Assembly: GCA_001725945.1 (NCBI GenBank)
Contig: LRMT01000021.1
Location: 50,316 to 114,315 of the forward strand
Direction of reading: 5' to 3'
Source: Cupriavidus sp. UYMMa02A
Lineage (GTDB): Bacteria > Pseudomonadota > Gammaproteobacteria > Burkholderiales > Burkholderiaceae
DNA: 64,000 nucleotides
In this document: positions 9,473-19,614 of the stretch, piece after piece
How positions within the stretch are numbered: the stretch's first letter is position 1
How the letters are laid out: each line of letters opens with the position of its first letter
Made by a program: the position numbers and the translations under genes
Notes under the pieces: model-generated
The model's database searches: none
Seen by the model: only the letters and a program-made list of their open reading frames with translations
Told to the model about the DNA's origin: nothing

Positions 9473-9507
9473 GTGTTAGGCATTGGTCGTCGGTTAGGCG
9501 TTAGTCT

Positions 9508-10367
9508 TCAGCGCGCGCTGCGAAGCAGCCGCAGCGCCGCCACGACATGCCTCGGCACCACCTCGCGTTCCCGCAGCACCCAGCGCATGCCGCGCAGCAG
9601 ATCGATCCAGTCGTCCCGCTCCAGCTCGGCGGCTAGGTGCGGCAGGACGGCGAGCGTCTGCGCCGTGGCCATCGACGCGGGCAGGCACAGCCAGGCGGAC
9701 CATACCGCGTTGCGCGCGAGCATGGCGCGGCGCCGCTGCGCGTCGCGCGCCGCGCTCGGATGGTGATGCACGACAAGCTCCGGCGCGTAGACGAGCGACC
9801 AGCCGCGTGCGGCGAGCCGCAGCGACAGCAGGGTTTCCTCGCCGCCGATGAAGAAGCGGGGATCGTAGCCGCCCGCCTCCAGGTAGGCGGCGGTGCGGAA
9901 GGCGGTGGCGCCAGCCATCAGGCCAAGAATCAAGCGGCCGGGCAAGCCGGCGGACGGCAGGGGGCTGCGCGACATTGCCGTGCTGGTCGGATCCTCGCGT
10001 TGCGCATCGCCGACCAGAATGCGGGCCGTCAGCGCGGCGATTTCCGGGTTGGCATCGAACATGGCGCACGCGCGGCCCAGCGCGCCGGCCTGCCACCAGC
10101 AATCGTCATCGCAGAACGCGACATACGGCGTGGGCGCCCATTCGGCCCCGACGTTGCGGGCCGCGGCGCCAGGTTGGTCCGGCAGCGCAGGCAGGACACG
10201 GCGGGAAAGAACTCGTCCAGCATGGCGCAGGTCCCGTCTGTCGAGCCGTTGTCGACCACCGCGACGCGGGGCTGCTCGGGCAGCGCCTCGAGCTGGCGCA
10301 GCGTATGCGCAAGCGTATCGCGCCGGTTATGGGTCAGCACCACCACGCTGATGGCCGGATGCATCAT
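9508..10367 (-). CDS. Glycosyltransferase family 2, one frame break
   Basis: GT-A type transferase of about 286 residues after restoring one G near 10170. The N-terminus ISVVVLTHNRRDTL, the VVDNGSTDGT nucleotide-sugar motif, the DDD metal motif (FCDDDCW) and FIGGEETLLSLRLAARG near the end are family 2 hallmarks. Its ATG overlaps the TGA of the preceding PIG-L gene (ATGA at 10364-10367), so translation is coupled. It is the last gene of a four-gene minus-strand glycan operon (13429 to 9508). The sugar and acceptor cannot be read from the sequence. Confidence 0.85.
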
Positions 10368-11074
10368 GTCTGGCTCCGCCCCGCGAACGTCAGCGACCAG
10401 TAGCGCTCGGGCGCGCCAATGTCGGCGATCTGCTCGGCGCTGAATAGCGGCAGCTGGCTCGCGTAGGCATTGACCGCCTCCATCTTCCGCGGCAGGAATG
10501 GCGCCGTGGCAAAGTGCACCGGCGTCGCCACCAGCCCCTCCGCCTGCCAGGCGGCAAGCCGGCTCTGCACCAGCCCGGGCAGGCGGCGATAGATCGCGTC
10601 TTCGTAGAACAGCCACCGCTGCGGCTCGGCGGCCGGGTCTTCTGCGTCGCGCCCGCCTTCCATGACCAGCGCCGGCCAGCACAGCAGCAGGCTGGCCGCA
10701 TGCGCGAGGATGTGGTCGCTGTGGAACAGGCCCATCGGCGCGACCACGGTGCGGCTCTCCCGCAGGACCTGGCAGGCCTCGATGCGCGCCGCGATGGCTT
10801 CGACCGTATAGCTGCGCAGGTACTGGCTGTCGAGCAGGTCCAGCCACAGCGGATGGCCGCCAAGCTGCCCGAGGGCGCGGGCGTCCTCATGGCGGCGCGA
10901 CAGCACGGCCTCGCGCGCACTGCCGAAGCCCGCCGCGCGGTCCCATTCCGGCAACGCCGCCTCGGGCGACGGCAGTCCCGCGAACACGGTCAGCACATTG
11001 GCGTTCCTGCCGGCGGCGATCAGGCATCCGCAACTGAAGATGGCGTCGTCGAGATGGGGGGAGAGGACCGTCAT
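10364..11074 (-). CDS. PIG-L family deacetylase
   Basis: Zn-dependent de-N-acetylase family, 236 residues. The motif VLSPHLDDAIFSCG near the N-terminus supplies two metal ligands (His and Asp), and FHSDHILAH supplies the downstream His residues. Relatives remove acetyl groups from N-acetylglucosaminyl glycans or glycoconjugates. The start at 11074 is preferred because GGAG lies 6-9 bases upstream; an upstream in-frame ATG at 11101 is possible. It lies in a minus-strand operon after the epimerase and is coupled (ATGA) to the next glycosyltransferase. It probably trims an amino sugar during synthesis of the same glycan. Confidence 0.8.
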   Translation of the reverse strand: MTVLSPHLDDAIFSCGCLIAAGRNANVLTVFAGLPSPEAALPEWDRAAGFGSAREAVLSRRHEDARALGQLGGHPLWLDLLDSQYLRSYTVEAIAARIEACQVLRESRTVVAPMGLFHSDHILAHAASLLLCWPALVMEGGRDAEDPAAEPQRWLFYEDAIYRRLPGLVQSRLAAWQAEGLVATPVHFATAPFLPRKMEAVNAYASQLPLFSAEQIADIGAPERYWSLTFAGRSQT

Positions 11075-11115
11075 CCGCTCCGGGGCGTGGAAGGCTGTCA
11101 TCGTGTCAGGACACC

Positions 11116-12156
11116 TCAGGAAGCATCGGGCGCGCCTTGATGCTGCGCAGGCTCGGCTGGCTTTGCCAGTGCAGCAGGGCGGGCCGACATCTTCTGCCGC
11201 CTGACGCGCTCGGCCAGCCGCGAGACGAAGTACGCCACTGTCAGCCGCAGGCCCTGCGACAGTGTTGTCGACGGGCTCCACTGCAGCAGCGTGCGCGCGA
11301 GCGTGATGTCCGGGCAGCGTTGCCGCGGATCGTCCTCGGGGAGCGGGCGCGTCTCGATGGCGGAGGCCGATCCCGTTGCCTGCAGGATCTCGCTGGCGAT
11401 CGCGCGCATCGTGCATTCGCACGGGTTGCCGAGATTCACCGGTGTGGCCGCCGCAGAGGAATCCATCAGGCGGATCAGTCCATCGACGAGATCGTCGACA
11501 TAGCAGAACGAACGCGTCTGCGATCCGTCGCCATATAGCGTCAGCGGCGCGCCGTTCAGCGCCTGGGAAATGAAGTTCGAGACCACGCGGCCGTCCGACG
11601 GGTGCATGCGTGGCCCGTAGGTGTTGAAGATGCGCGCAATGCGCACATCGACACCGTGCTGGCGGTGGTAGTCCATGAACAGCGTTTCGGCGCAACGCTT
11701 GCCTTCGTCGTAGCACGCGCGCCGGCCGACGGGGTTGACGTGGCCCCAGTAGCTTTCGCGCTGCGGGTGGTTGTCGGGGTCGCCGTAGACCTCGCTGGTC
11801 GATGCCTGAAGGATGCGTGCCTTGACCCGCTTGGCCAGTCCGAGCATGTTGATCGCGCCATGCACGCTGGTCTTGGTGGTCTGCACCGGATCGCTCTGGT
11901 AGTGCACGGGCGATGCCGGGCAAGCAAGGTTGTAGATCTGGTCCACCTCGACATAGAGCGGGAACGTCACATCATGACGCAGCAGCTCGAAATTGCAGAG
12001 CGGCAGCAGGCGCGCGATATTCTCCTTCGAGCCCGTGTAGAAATTATCAACGCAAAGTACATCGTGGCCGAGTTCCACCAGGCGCTCGCACAGGTGCGAA
12101 CCAAGGAAGCCTGCGCCACCGGTCACGAGGATGCGCTTGCGATCGTCTTCCCGCAT
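11116..12156 (-). CDS. NAD-dependent epimerase/dehydratase, UDP-glucuronate decarboxylase (UDP-xylose synthase) type
   Basis: Extended SDR protein of 346 residues. The NAD-binding [10 protein letters not shown] is at the N-terminus, and the catalytic set is the Ser region STSEVYGDP plus Y-x3-K (CYDEGKR). The string [17 protein letters not shown] with the downstream [10 protein letters not shown] is characteristic of UDP-glucuronate decarboxylases that make UDP-xylose. AGGAG precedes the ATG at 12156; a longer frame to 12213 is not homologous. It lies 14 bases downstream of the family 1 glycosyltransferase gene, so it likely provides a pentose donor for this locus. Confidence 0.85.
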   Translation of the reverse strand: MREDDRKRILVTGGAGFLGSHLCERLVELGHDVLCVDNFYTGSKENIARLLPLCNFELLRHDVTFPLYVEVDQIYNLACPASPVHYQSDPVQTTKTSVHGAINMLGLAKRVKARILQASTSEVYGDPDNHPQRESYWGHVNPVGRRACYDEGKRCAETLFMDYHRQHGVDVRIARIFNTYGPRMHPSDGRVVSNFISQALNGAPLTLYGDGSQTRSFCYVDDLVDGLIRLMDSSAAATPVNLGNPCECTMRAIASEILQATGSASAIETRPLPEDDPRQRCPDITLARTLLQWSPSTTLSQGLRLTVAYFVSRLAERVRRQKMSARPAALAKPAEPAQHQGAPDAS

Positions 12157-12169
12157 GGTGGGCTCCTGC

Positions 12170-13429
12170 TCAGGCTGCGGCGCGGCGCGCCGGGCGTTGC
12201 GTTGGCGTGACACGGGCGTAGACCTGCTCCATCGTGCGGGCCACGCTCATCCATGTGTAGCTGGCGTGCGCACGGCGCAGGCCGGCCATGCCCATGTGCC
12301 GCGCCATGGCGCCGTCGCAAGCCAGCCGCGCAAGGCGGTCGGCCAGCACCTCGGGCGCACGGGCAGGCACCAGGTAGCCGGTTTCGCCGTCAACCACCGT
12401 CGAGCGGATGCCCCCCACGTCCGCGCCAACGACCGGCACGCCGCATGCCATGGCCTCGACCGGCGTGATGCCGAACGGCTCGTACCACGGTGTGGTGACG
12501 AAGACATCCGAAGCGCAATAGAAGTGGCAGAGCTGCGACCGGCGGCGCCGCCCGACGAACGTGACGCAATCCTGCACCCCGGCCTCTTCGGCGACGCCCT
12601 GCAAGCGGCCGATCTCCGGCGTGGCTTCCACATTCGGCTGCTCGGCATTCCCGCCGACGACATAGAGCCTGGCATCGATGCGGAAATCGCGCCGCAGGCA
12701 ACCGATTGCGCGAATGACGTTGTCGATCCCTTTGCGTGGCACCAGCCGGCCGAGCTGCAGCACGGTGAAGGCGTCGGCGTCCCAGTCCAGCGCCCGGCGC
12801 GCGTCGTGCCGGTCGAGCGGGGCGAACTCTTCCTCGTCGAACCCGCACGGGACGACGTCGATGCGCGCGGGATCGCCGTGGTAGAGGTTCACCAGGTCGT
12901 CCAGGTCCTGGGGGCACTCGGCGACGATGCGGTCGGCATGGCGCACCAGCTCGTCTTCTATCTCGAAGCGGTTGTCCGGAAAGCCGTCGGCGCTGCCCTG
13001 ATGGAGCCGGCGCACCTTGCCCAGTGCGTGGAACGTCATGACCAGTGGGATATCGAGCACCTGGCGTGCGCGCATGGCTGCGACGCCCGACATGAAGAAG
13101 TTGGCATGCAGCACGTCGTAGCCGATGGCATCGCGCCGCATGAAATCCACCATGAAGTCGCCGAACTCTGCCATGTAGGGCAGAAGCTGCTCCTTGGGGA
13201 GGTACACAGCCGGGCCGGCCGGCACGTGGATGACGCGCACATTAGGCGCGAATGCCACGACGTCCGGCAGCAGCGCCTTGTCACGGCGCGTGAATACGTC
13301 GACCAGATAGCCGCTCTTGCCGAGTTGCCTGGCAAGGTGCGCCACGTAGACGTTCTGGCCTCCGCTGTCGACGCTTCCGATGCTCGCCAGCGGCGAGGCA
13401 TGTTCACTGATCATGGCAATGCGCTGCAT
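12170..13429 (-). CDS. Glycosyltransferase family 1 (GT-B)
   Basis: Retaining GT-B transferase of 419 residues. The N-terminal half has [20 protein letters not shown], as in sucrose-phosphate-synthase-like and mycothiol-type transferases. The C-terminal half has [16 protein letters not shown] and the donor-site motif [16 protein letters not shown] with the catalytic E-x7-E. GGGAG lies before the ATG at 13429; the frame stays open far upstream but has no homologous content. It is the first gene of the minus-strand operon with the epimerase, PIG-L and family 2 genes. Confidence 0.9.
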   Translation of the reverse strand: MQRIAMISEHASPLASIGSVDSGGQNVYVAHLARQLGKSGYLVDVFTRRDKALLPDVVAFAPNVRVIHVPAGPAVYLPKEQLLPYMAEFGDFMVDFMRRDAIGYDVLHANFFMSGVAAMRARQVLDIPLVMTFHALGKVRRLHQGSADGFPDNRFEIEDELVRHADRIVAECPQDLDDLVNLYHGDPARIDVVPCGFDEEEFAPLDRHDARRALDWDADAFTVLQLGRLVPRKGIDNVIRAIGCLRRDFRIDARLYVVGGNAEQPNVEATPEIGRLQGVAEEAGVQDCVTFVGRRRRSQLCHFYCASDVFVTTPWYEPFGITPVEAMACGVPVVGADVGGIRSTVVDGETGYLVPARAPEVLADRLARLACDGAMARHMGMAGLRRAHASYTWMSVARTMEQVYARVTPTQRPARRAAA

Positions 13430-13734
13430 GGCGGGCTCCCGGGTGTGGCATCGGTAGGCCCGCCTCTGCAGCATGCATGCCTGGAATGGCGGCGAATGGC
13501 GAAATTCTTTCGTGCCTTCCCTGCGGAACCGATGGACAGCCGTTATAGCGATTCCCGGCTTTCCCCCATCGCGCGGCAACCGCAGAACCGTATCGCTTGC
13601 CCGTTTGAATTTCGCGCTCGCGCTTTCTACCACCTGCGTGTAGAAGCGTCTCTGCCCCCGGTCTAACCTGGCGGCCGCTGCGATGGGCACGGACGTTGCG
13701 TGAAAGCGGCCCCGTGCCTGGTCAGGAGGTCCCC
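13430..13734. other. Divergent promoter region
   Basis: 305 bases between two divergent transcription units (glycan operon to the left, GlcG-like gene to the right). It is less GC-rich than its neighbours around 13495-13640 and should hold both promoters. No clear operator, terminator or small gene was recognised. Confidence 0.4.
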
Positions 13735-14201
13735 ATGAGTTCCCGATTCGCCGACGCCGAAGCCGCGCAGCGCGCCGTCTACCTTGCCCTGCCCATGCTG
13801 TCCGCCAGCCTTGCCGACCGCGACGTCGGCGAGAGCCGCTGCATGCATATCGTCGTGATGGATCCATGCCGGCCCTGCGGCTCCTGCACGTTCGAGGAGG
13901 CCATTCTCTACGAGCATTCGCTGCCGTCGCGCGATAGCTGGGATGCCGACTATGCCTTCTACGCGCGCGAGAAGGCGCGCGTGGCATGGCGCACGCAGAC
14001 CGACTCGGGCGTAGTCGCCACGCTGTCCCCGCATCGGCTTGTTGTGGGCGACATCGTGCTGCCGGGCGGCATCGTGTACGACGCATCGTCGTGGCTGTCA
14101 GCGGCGCGAACGGCTGGTATGACGAGGCCTTTGCACGCTGCGTGGCAGCGTTGCTGCGCGCCGCGGCGACTGCGCGCATGGAAGCGTCGCGCAAGGCGTA
14201 G
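13735..14201 (+). CDS. GlcG/HbpS-like (DUF336-type) protein, one frame break
   Basis: About 155 residues after restoring one G near 14087. The ordered pattern AREKARVAW, then PGGIVYDGIVVAVSGANGWYDE matches the GlcG/HbpS fold (KA...A, then GG-P-I-dG-vvGAvGVSGa...De). Relatives bind haem or small ligands or assist oxidases. An unusual CRPCGSC cluster sits in the middle. AGGAGG precedes the ATG at 13735. It is the first plus-strand gene before the glycan operon and is separated from it by 93 bases. The function is not known. Confidence 0.55.
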
Positions 14202-14294
14202 CGCCACTGGCATGCATTTCGCTCTCTCAGGCAGGCCGCCGCCTGCGGCGGCCTGAACCTGATCATCATTTGACCATCGAAACGGAGGCACGAC

Positions 14295-15043
14295 ATGCCG
14301 GGCAATGACCCTCTGCTGGAAGGCAAGCGATTCCTCGTCAGCGGCGGCGGCCGCGGGCTGGGTGGCGAGATCTGCCGCATGCTCGGCGAAGCCGGCGCGC
14401 ACGTAATCGTCGCCGACCTCGACCTGTCGCGCGCGACGGCGTGCGCGGCATCGCTGGAGGAGGCGGGCGCCAAGGCGCAAGCCGTTGGGGTGGATGTATC
14501 CGATCCCGCGGCCGTGGACCGGCTCTTCAACGAGATCGCCGCGCCGGCGGCCAGCTTGCCGGGCGCATCGACGGCATCATCAACAACGCGGCCATCGACA
14601 TCACCCTGCCGGTTGAAGAAGTGGACACGGAGCAATGGCGCCGTGTGCTGCTGGTGAATCTCTATGGCCCGTTCCTGCTGGCCCATGCCGCCGTGCCGCT
14701 GATGAAGGCGCAGGGCGGCGGCCATATCGTCAATATCGCGTCGACCGCATCAAAGCGCGCATGGCCCAATGCGTCGGCCTACCACGCGACCAAATGGGGC
14801 GTGCTCGGCTTCTCGCATGCATTGCACGCCGAACTGCGGCCGCATCGGATCAAGGTGTCGGCCATCGTGGCGGGAGGCATGCGCACGCCGTTCCTGCTCG
14901 ACCGCTTTCCCGACATCGACACCTCCACGCTGCAGGATCCGGCCAATGTCGCGCGCGCCGTCCGCTTCGTGCTGACCCAGCCCGAGGAGACGGTGATTCC
15001 CGAACTGATGGTGCTGCCGATGAAGGAGACTTCATGGCCCTGA
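14295..15043 (+). CDS. Short-chain dehydrogenase/reductase, one frame break
   Basis: Classical SDR of about 249 residues after restoring one C near 14571. It has the cofactor motif SGGGRGLGGEI, NNAAID, the catalytic Ser region NIASTASK and Y-x3-K (AYHATKWG). GGAGG precedes the ATG at 14295. It overlaps the next gene by 10 bases (15034-15043), so it is the first gene of the plus-strand glycan operon. It probably modifies a sugar nucleotide or polyol in the same pathway; the substrate is unknown. Confidence 0.85.
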
Positions 15044-15645
15044 TCCGACCGGCGCACGGTGCCGTGCTGCTCGACAAGGACGGCACGCTGCTCAGGAACG
15101 TCGCCTATAACGTGGATCCCGACCGGATGCACCTGATGGAGACCGCTGGCGATGCGCTGCGGATACTGGGCGCCACCGGCATGCCGCTGGTCGTGGTCAG
15201 CAACCAGCCCGGGGTTGCGCTGGGCTGCTTTGAGGAAAGTGCGCTGCAAGCGGTGCGCCATAGGCTCGCGGAGCTGTTCAGCCTGCACGGGGTCCGGCTC
15301 GCGGGCTTCTTCTACTGTCCGCATCACCCGCAAGGCGCCGTCGCGCAGTACGCGGTGCCGTGCAGCTGCCGCAAGCCGCTGCCGGGCATGCTGCAAGCGG
15401 CATCGTCGGTGCTCGGCTTCGCGCTGCAGGCGTCGTGGATGATCGGCGACATCCTCGACGACGTCGAGGCGGGGCGGCGCGCGGGCTGCAATACGATCCT
15501 GGTCGATTGCGGCGGCGAAACCGAATGGGTCGGCGGCGCGTGGCGCACGCCGGACTTCGTGGTGCCGACGCTGGCGGATGCGGCGCAGATTGTAGCGGGC
15601 AAGCGCGTGGCGGCTCCCGCATCGTTCGTGGCGGGGCAGGCATGA
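15034..15645 (+). CDS. HAD-family phosphatase, GmhB (heptose bisphosphatase) type
   Basis: HAD hydrolase of 203 residues of the histidinol-phosphatase/GmhB group. The catalytic loop is DKDGTL (D14, D16), motif II is VVVSNQPGV, a Zn loop is made by CPHHP and CSCRKP, and motif III/IV is MIGDILDDVEAG. GmhB removes the 7-phosphate from D-glycero-manno-heptose bisphosphate. A heptose role fits the two family 9 transferases in this operon. GAAGGAG precedes the ATG at 15034, and it is ATGA-coupled to the next gene. Confidence 0.85.
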   Translation: MALIRPAHGAVLLDKDGTLLRNVAYNVDPDRMHLMETAGDALRILGATGMPLVVVSNQPGVALGCFEESALQAVRHRLAELFSLHGVRLAGFFYCPHHPQGAVAQYAVPCSCRKPLPGMLQAASSVLGFALQASWMIGDILDDVEAGRRAGCNTILVDCGGETEWVGGAWRTPDFVVPTLADAAQIVAGKRVAAPASFVAGQA

Positions 15646-16847
15646 CGGCTTGGGAGCGCGCACGCCGGGTGCTGTGTATCCGGCTCGACAATATGGGCGA
15701 TGTCCTGATGACGACGCCCGCGCTGCAGGCGCTCGCCGATGCATTGCCGCAGCGGCACCTGACCTTGCTGACTTCCGAGGCGTCGGCGGGGCTGGCCCCG
15801 CACCTGCCGATGATCGACGAAGTGATCGGCTGGAACGCGCCATGGGTGCGCCAGGCCGGTTCGCCGGCGCCGAAGGAAGTCGCGCGGCAGCTGCGTGCGT
15901 GCGCTGCGCGGCTCGCCGCGGCGCGCTTCGACGCCGCGGTGATCTTTACCGTGTACAGCCAGAGCGCGCTGCCTGCCGCCATGCTCTGCACGCTGGCCAG
16001 GATTCCGCTGCGCCTTGCGCATTGCCGCGAGAATCCGTACGTGCTGCTCAGTGACTGGGTCATGGAGTCCGACCCGGGTGCGCAGCCGCGGCATGAGGCG
16101 CAGCGCCAGCTCGACCTGGTCGCCCATATCGGCGCCCGTACCGCCGACGCGCGCCTGCGCTTTGCCGTGCACGACGCCCACCGCGCCGCGCTGGCGCAGC
16201 GGCTGGCGGCACTGCCAGCGCGTGCCGTTGCGAACATCACGATCGTGCTTCATCCGGGCGCTACCGCACCATCGCGCCGCTGGCCCGCGGAGCATTTTGC
16301 GGCGGTGGCGCGGCAGCTCGCGCTGGAGGCGGGGGCGCTGGTATTCGTGACAGGGACGGCGGCCGAACGCGAACTCGCCGACGGCGTGTGCCGCGATGCC
16401 GCGCATCCCCATGTCATGCCGCTGGCCGGCGCGCTGCCGCTTGGAGAGTTCGGGGCGCTGCTCGAAACGGCCGACCTGCTCGTGTCGAACAACAGCGGCC
16501 CGGTGCACATCGCGGCCGCGCTCGGCACGCCCGTCGTCGACCTGTACGCGCTGACCAATCCGCAGCATACGCCGTGGCAGGTGCCGCACCGTACGCTGTT
16601 CGAAGACGTGCCATGCCGCTATTGCTACAAGAGCACCTGCCCGCAGGGCCATCATCGCTGCCTGCGCGGGGTCAGGCCGGCCGCGGTGATCGCCGCAGCC
16701 CGGGCGCTACTCGGCGGCGAGGGCGCCGCGGACGACCGAATGCCATGGGTGCAGGGACCGGAACCCGACCGGGCGCCAGCCGGCGCAGCCGCCGGCACGC
16801 CGGTGTCGACCATCGAGGAGAGCATGCATGTATACGCTTGGCATTAA
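15642..16847 (+). CDS. Glycosyltransferase family 9 (heptosyltransferase-like)
   Basis: GT-B transferase of 401 residues. It has the family 9 opening VLCIRLDNMGDVLMTTPAL, the donor-domain HPGATAPSRRWP, and the nucleotide-binding end [21 protein letters not shown] Cys-rich segment (CRYCYKSTCPQGHHRC) near residue 330 may be structural. The ATG overlaps the stop of the phosphatase gene (ATGA), and the 3-prime end overlaps the carbamoyltransferase by 20 bases. It likely adds a heptose from ADP-heptose to the glycan core or anchor. Confidence 0.9.
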   Translation: MTAWERARRVLCIRLDNMGDVLMTTPALQALADALPQRHLTLLTSEASAGLAPHLPMIDEVIGWNAPWVRQAGSPAPKEVARQLRACAARLAAARFDAAVIFTVYSQSALPAAMLCTLARIPLRLAHCRENPYVLLSDWVMESDPGAQPRHEAQRQLDLVAHIGARTADARLRFAVHDAHRAALAQRLAALPARAVANITIVLHPGATAPSRRWPAEHFAAVARQLALEAGALVFVTGTAAERELADGVCRDAAHPHVMPLAGALPLGEFGALLETADLLVSNNSGPVHIAAALGTPVVDLYALTNPQHTPWQVPHRTLFEDVPCRYCYKSTCPQGHHRCLRGVRPAAVIAAARALLGGEGAADDRMPWVQGPEPDRAPAGAAAGTPVSTIEESMHVYAWH

Positions 16848-18627
16848 CGCCGCCTATCACGATTGCGCAGCATGTCTCGTGCGCGACGGCGAGGTGATCG
16901 CCGCCGCCGAAGACGAACGTTTCACCCATATCAAGCATGGCAAGCGGCCGGTGCCGTTCAGCACCTGGGAGCTGCCGTACCACGCGATCGACTATTGCCT
17001 GGCAGAAGCCGGCATTGCCCTGGCCGACGTGGACCATATTGCCTACTCGTACGATCCGTCGCTGCTGCTCGGCGAGCAGCACGGTGACGAAACGCTGTCG
17101 CTGCCGCTGGAACCTTCGCGCGCCGGTGCGGGCGGGGCGCTGGCAGCGCCCTGGGAGCCGCTATTCCTGTCGTACATCGTCAACGCGCCGCGCCAGCTTG
17201 CCTCCGGCGCGCCGCATCACCTGCAGGCCCGGTTCCAGGGCGTGCGGCACGACGGGCCGTTTCGCTGGCACTTCGTGGAACACCACATGGCGCACGAGGC
17301 CAGCGCCTTCCTGGCGGCGCCGTTCGAGCGGTGTGCGGTGCTGACCATGGACGGGCGCGGCGAGCGCGCCACGACCAGCTACGGCATATTCGACGGCCAG
17401 GCGTATCGCCGCATCCGACAGATCGACCTGCCGGATTCTCTCGGGCTGCTGTATGAGCGCGTCACGCGCCATCTCGGCTTCCTGCACTCGTCGGATGAGT
17501 ACAAGGTGATGGCGCTGGCCTCGTACGGCAAGCCCGCGTATGTCGACGTGTTCCGCAAGATGGTGACGCCGGACGGCGCAGGCGGGTACCGCGTCGCCGA
17601 TGCTGATCTCGAAGCCGTATTGGGTCCGGCGCGCGCGCGGGGCAGCGCCATGTCCGCCAGGCATTTCGATATTGCGAGGTCATTGCAGCAGGTGCTCGAG
17701 GAAACCGTGGTCGGCATGGCGACGTGGCTCGCGCAGGCGTCCGGCGAGCGCTGCCTGGCCATGGCCGGCGGCGTGGCGCTGAACTGCGTGATGAACGCAC
17801 GCGTACGCGACCAGAGCCCGTTCGATGCCGTATGGGTGCAACCGGCCGCCGGCGATGCGGGCACGGCGCTTGGCGCGGCCCTGTGGGTGGATTTCGAACA
17901 GCGCGGGCGGCCACCGCGGCGCTGGCAGATGGATCACGCCTACCTGGGGCCCGCGTACGGGGACGACGAAATTGCGGCGTTCCTGGACTGGGCCCGGCTG
18001 CCCTATACGCGCCTGGACAACATCGCCGAATCCACGGCTGCGCTACTGGCGCAGAACAAGATCATCGGCTGGTTCCAGGGCCGCATGGAGTTCGGCCCAC
18101 GCGCGCTCGGCGCACGTTCGATCCTGGCTTCACCGATCGACGCGGGCATGCAGCAGCGGCTGAACCAGATCAAGGACCGCGAGGATTTCCGGCCGGTGGC
18201 ACCTGTGGTCATGCAGGAACGCCTGAACGAATGGTTCCATGCGGACAAGCCCGGCGACGGCACGGCGCCGTTCATGCTGTTCATCTACGATGTAAATCCC
18301 GGGAAGGCGGCGGCGATCCCGGCAGTCACGCACGTCGACGGCACGGCCCGCGTCCAGACCATCCGGCGTGACCAGAATGCGGCCTACTACGACGTGCTGG
18401 CCGCGTTCGAGCGCCTCACCGGCGTGCCGATCCTGGTCAATACCTCGTTCAACACACGCGGCGAGCCGATCGTCTGCACACCGCGCGACGCTGTCGAATG
18501 CTTCTGGACGTCGCCGCTCGACGCGCTGGTGATCGGGTCCTTCCTGCTCGAGAAGCCGGCGGCGCCGGCCGCAGTGGAAGCCGCCGCGCAGGCGACGACG
18601 GGAGAAATGGCCGATGCGAGCGCCTGA
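16828..18627 (+). CDS. NodU/CmcH-family carbamoyltransferase
   Basis: Complete 599-residue O-carbamoyltransferase. The N-terminal YrdC-partner-like domain has GINAAYHDCAACLV and HHMAHEASAF, where the metal-binding His residues sit. The C-terminal half contains FQGRMEFGPRALGARSI and NTSFNTRGEPIV. The family transfers carbamoyl from carbamoyl phosphate, via an adenylate, to sugar hydroxyls (Nod factors, antibiotics, O-antigens). It lies in the middle of the overlapping glycan operon, so it would carbamoylate a sugar of this polymer or oligosaccharide. The frame is intact. Confidence 0.93.
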   Translation: MYTLGINAAYHDCAACLVRDGEVIAAAEDERFTHIKHGKRPVPFSTWELPYHAIDYCLAEAGIALADVDHIAYSYDPSLLLGEQHGDETLSLPLEPSRAGAGGALAAPWEPLFLSYIVNAPRQLASGAPHHLQARFQGVRHDGPFRWHFVEHHMAHEASAFLAAPFERCAVLTMDGRGERATTSYGIFDGQAYRRIRQIDLPDSLGLLYERVTRHLGFLHSSDEYKVMALASYGKPAYVDVFRKMVTPDGAGGYRVADADLEAVLGPARARGSAMSARHFDIARSLQQVLEETVVGMATWLAQASGERCLAMAGGVALNCVMNARVRDQSPFDAVWVQPAAGDAGTALGAALWVDFEQRGRPPRRWQMDHAYLGPAYGDDEIAAFLDWARLPYTRLDNIAESTAALLAQNKIIGWFQGRMEFGPRALGARSILASPIDAGMQQRLNQIKDREDFRPVAPVVMQERLNEWFHADKPGDGTAPFMLFIYDVNPGKAAAIPAVTHVDGTARVQTIRRDQNAAYYDVLAAFERLTGVPILVNTSFNTRGEPIVCTPRDAVECFWTSPLDALVIGSFLLEKPAAPAAVEAAAQATTGEMADASA

Positions 18628-19614
18628 CTCTTCCATCCGGGCCATGCCGATCGTCTCGGTCGTCATTCCGACCTACCGGCGGCCCGACCTGCTGATGCGG
18701 TGCCTGCGCGCACTCTGCGCGCAGGATATCGACGCCGGCGCGTTCGAGATCATTGTCTGCGACGACGGCTGCGAGCGGCGCATTGCCCAGCTGGTGGCGG
18801 ACCTGGCGGCGGAGCATCGGCACGCGGTGCTGCGCTACGTCGCCGTGCCGCGCACGCAGGGGCCCGCCGCGCGCGCAATGCCGGCGCGCGCGTGGCACGC
18901 GGGGGCATCATCGCCTTTACCGACGACGACACGATCCCGACACCTGACTGGCAACGGCAAGCTGCGCGCGCTCGCGGCCACGCCTGCATGGAGTGCAGTG
19001 TCCGGCCGGACCCTGGTGCCGACGCCGCCGCGTCCGACCGACCATGAGCGCGATACCGCCGGGCTGGCCACCGCCGAGTTCATCACCGCCAATTGTTCGT
19101 GCGGCGCCGGGCGCTCGAACGCATCGGCGGCTTCGACGAGCGCTTTAAACGCGCCTGGCGCGAGGACTCCGACCTGCAATTCCGGCTCGAGCAGGAAGTG
19201 GGACCGGTCGGACGCGCGCCGCAGGCCGTGGTCGTGCATCCGGTCCGGCCGGCGCCGTGGGGCAGCAGTCTGGCCGCGCAGGCCAAGGTCTATTTCGATG
19301 CGCTGCTCTACAAGAAGCACCCGAGGCTCTACCGCGCCCGGATCCGGCGCTTTCCGCCGTGGCAGTACTACGCGATCGGCCTGGCCGTGATCGTGGCCGC
19401 GGTGGCAGCACTGGCGGGCGCATGGCGCATGGCGTGCGCCGCCGCGCTGTTGTGGTTCGTGCTGACGGCCATGTTGTGCCGGCACCGCCTGCGCGGCGCG
19501 GCGCTGACGCCTTCGCACATCGCGGAGATGATCGTCACGTCGATCCTGATTCCGCCGTTGTCACTGTACTGGCGCTTGCGCGGCGCGGTGGCGTTCCAGA
19601 CGAGGTTCCTATGA
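18614..19614 (+). pseudogene. Glycosyltransferase family 2, at least three frame breaks
   Basis: The repaired protein is about 335 residues: VSVVIPTYRRPDLLMR at the start, CDDG, then ARNAGARVARGGIIAFTDDD (metal motif), [27 protein letters not shown], and two C-terminal membrane segments ([17 protein letters not shown] and following). Breaks lie near 18873, 18955 and 19095. The ATG at 18614 has GGGAG and overlaps the carbamoyltransferase by 14 bases; MPIVSVV at 18644 is an alternative. The C-terminal helices suggest a membrane-bound transferase facing the cytoplasm. Confidence 0.8.

Noticed and set aside
12131..13666. Open frame of 511 codons on the plus strand opposite the family 1 glycosyltransferase
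   Set aside because: No domain pattern. The minus-strand frame has GT-B motifs, a ribosome site and operon context.
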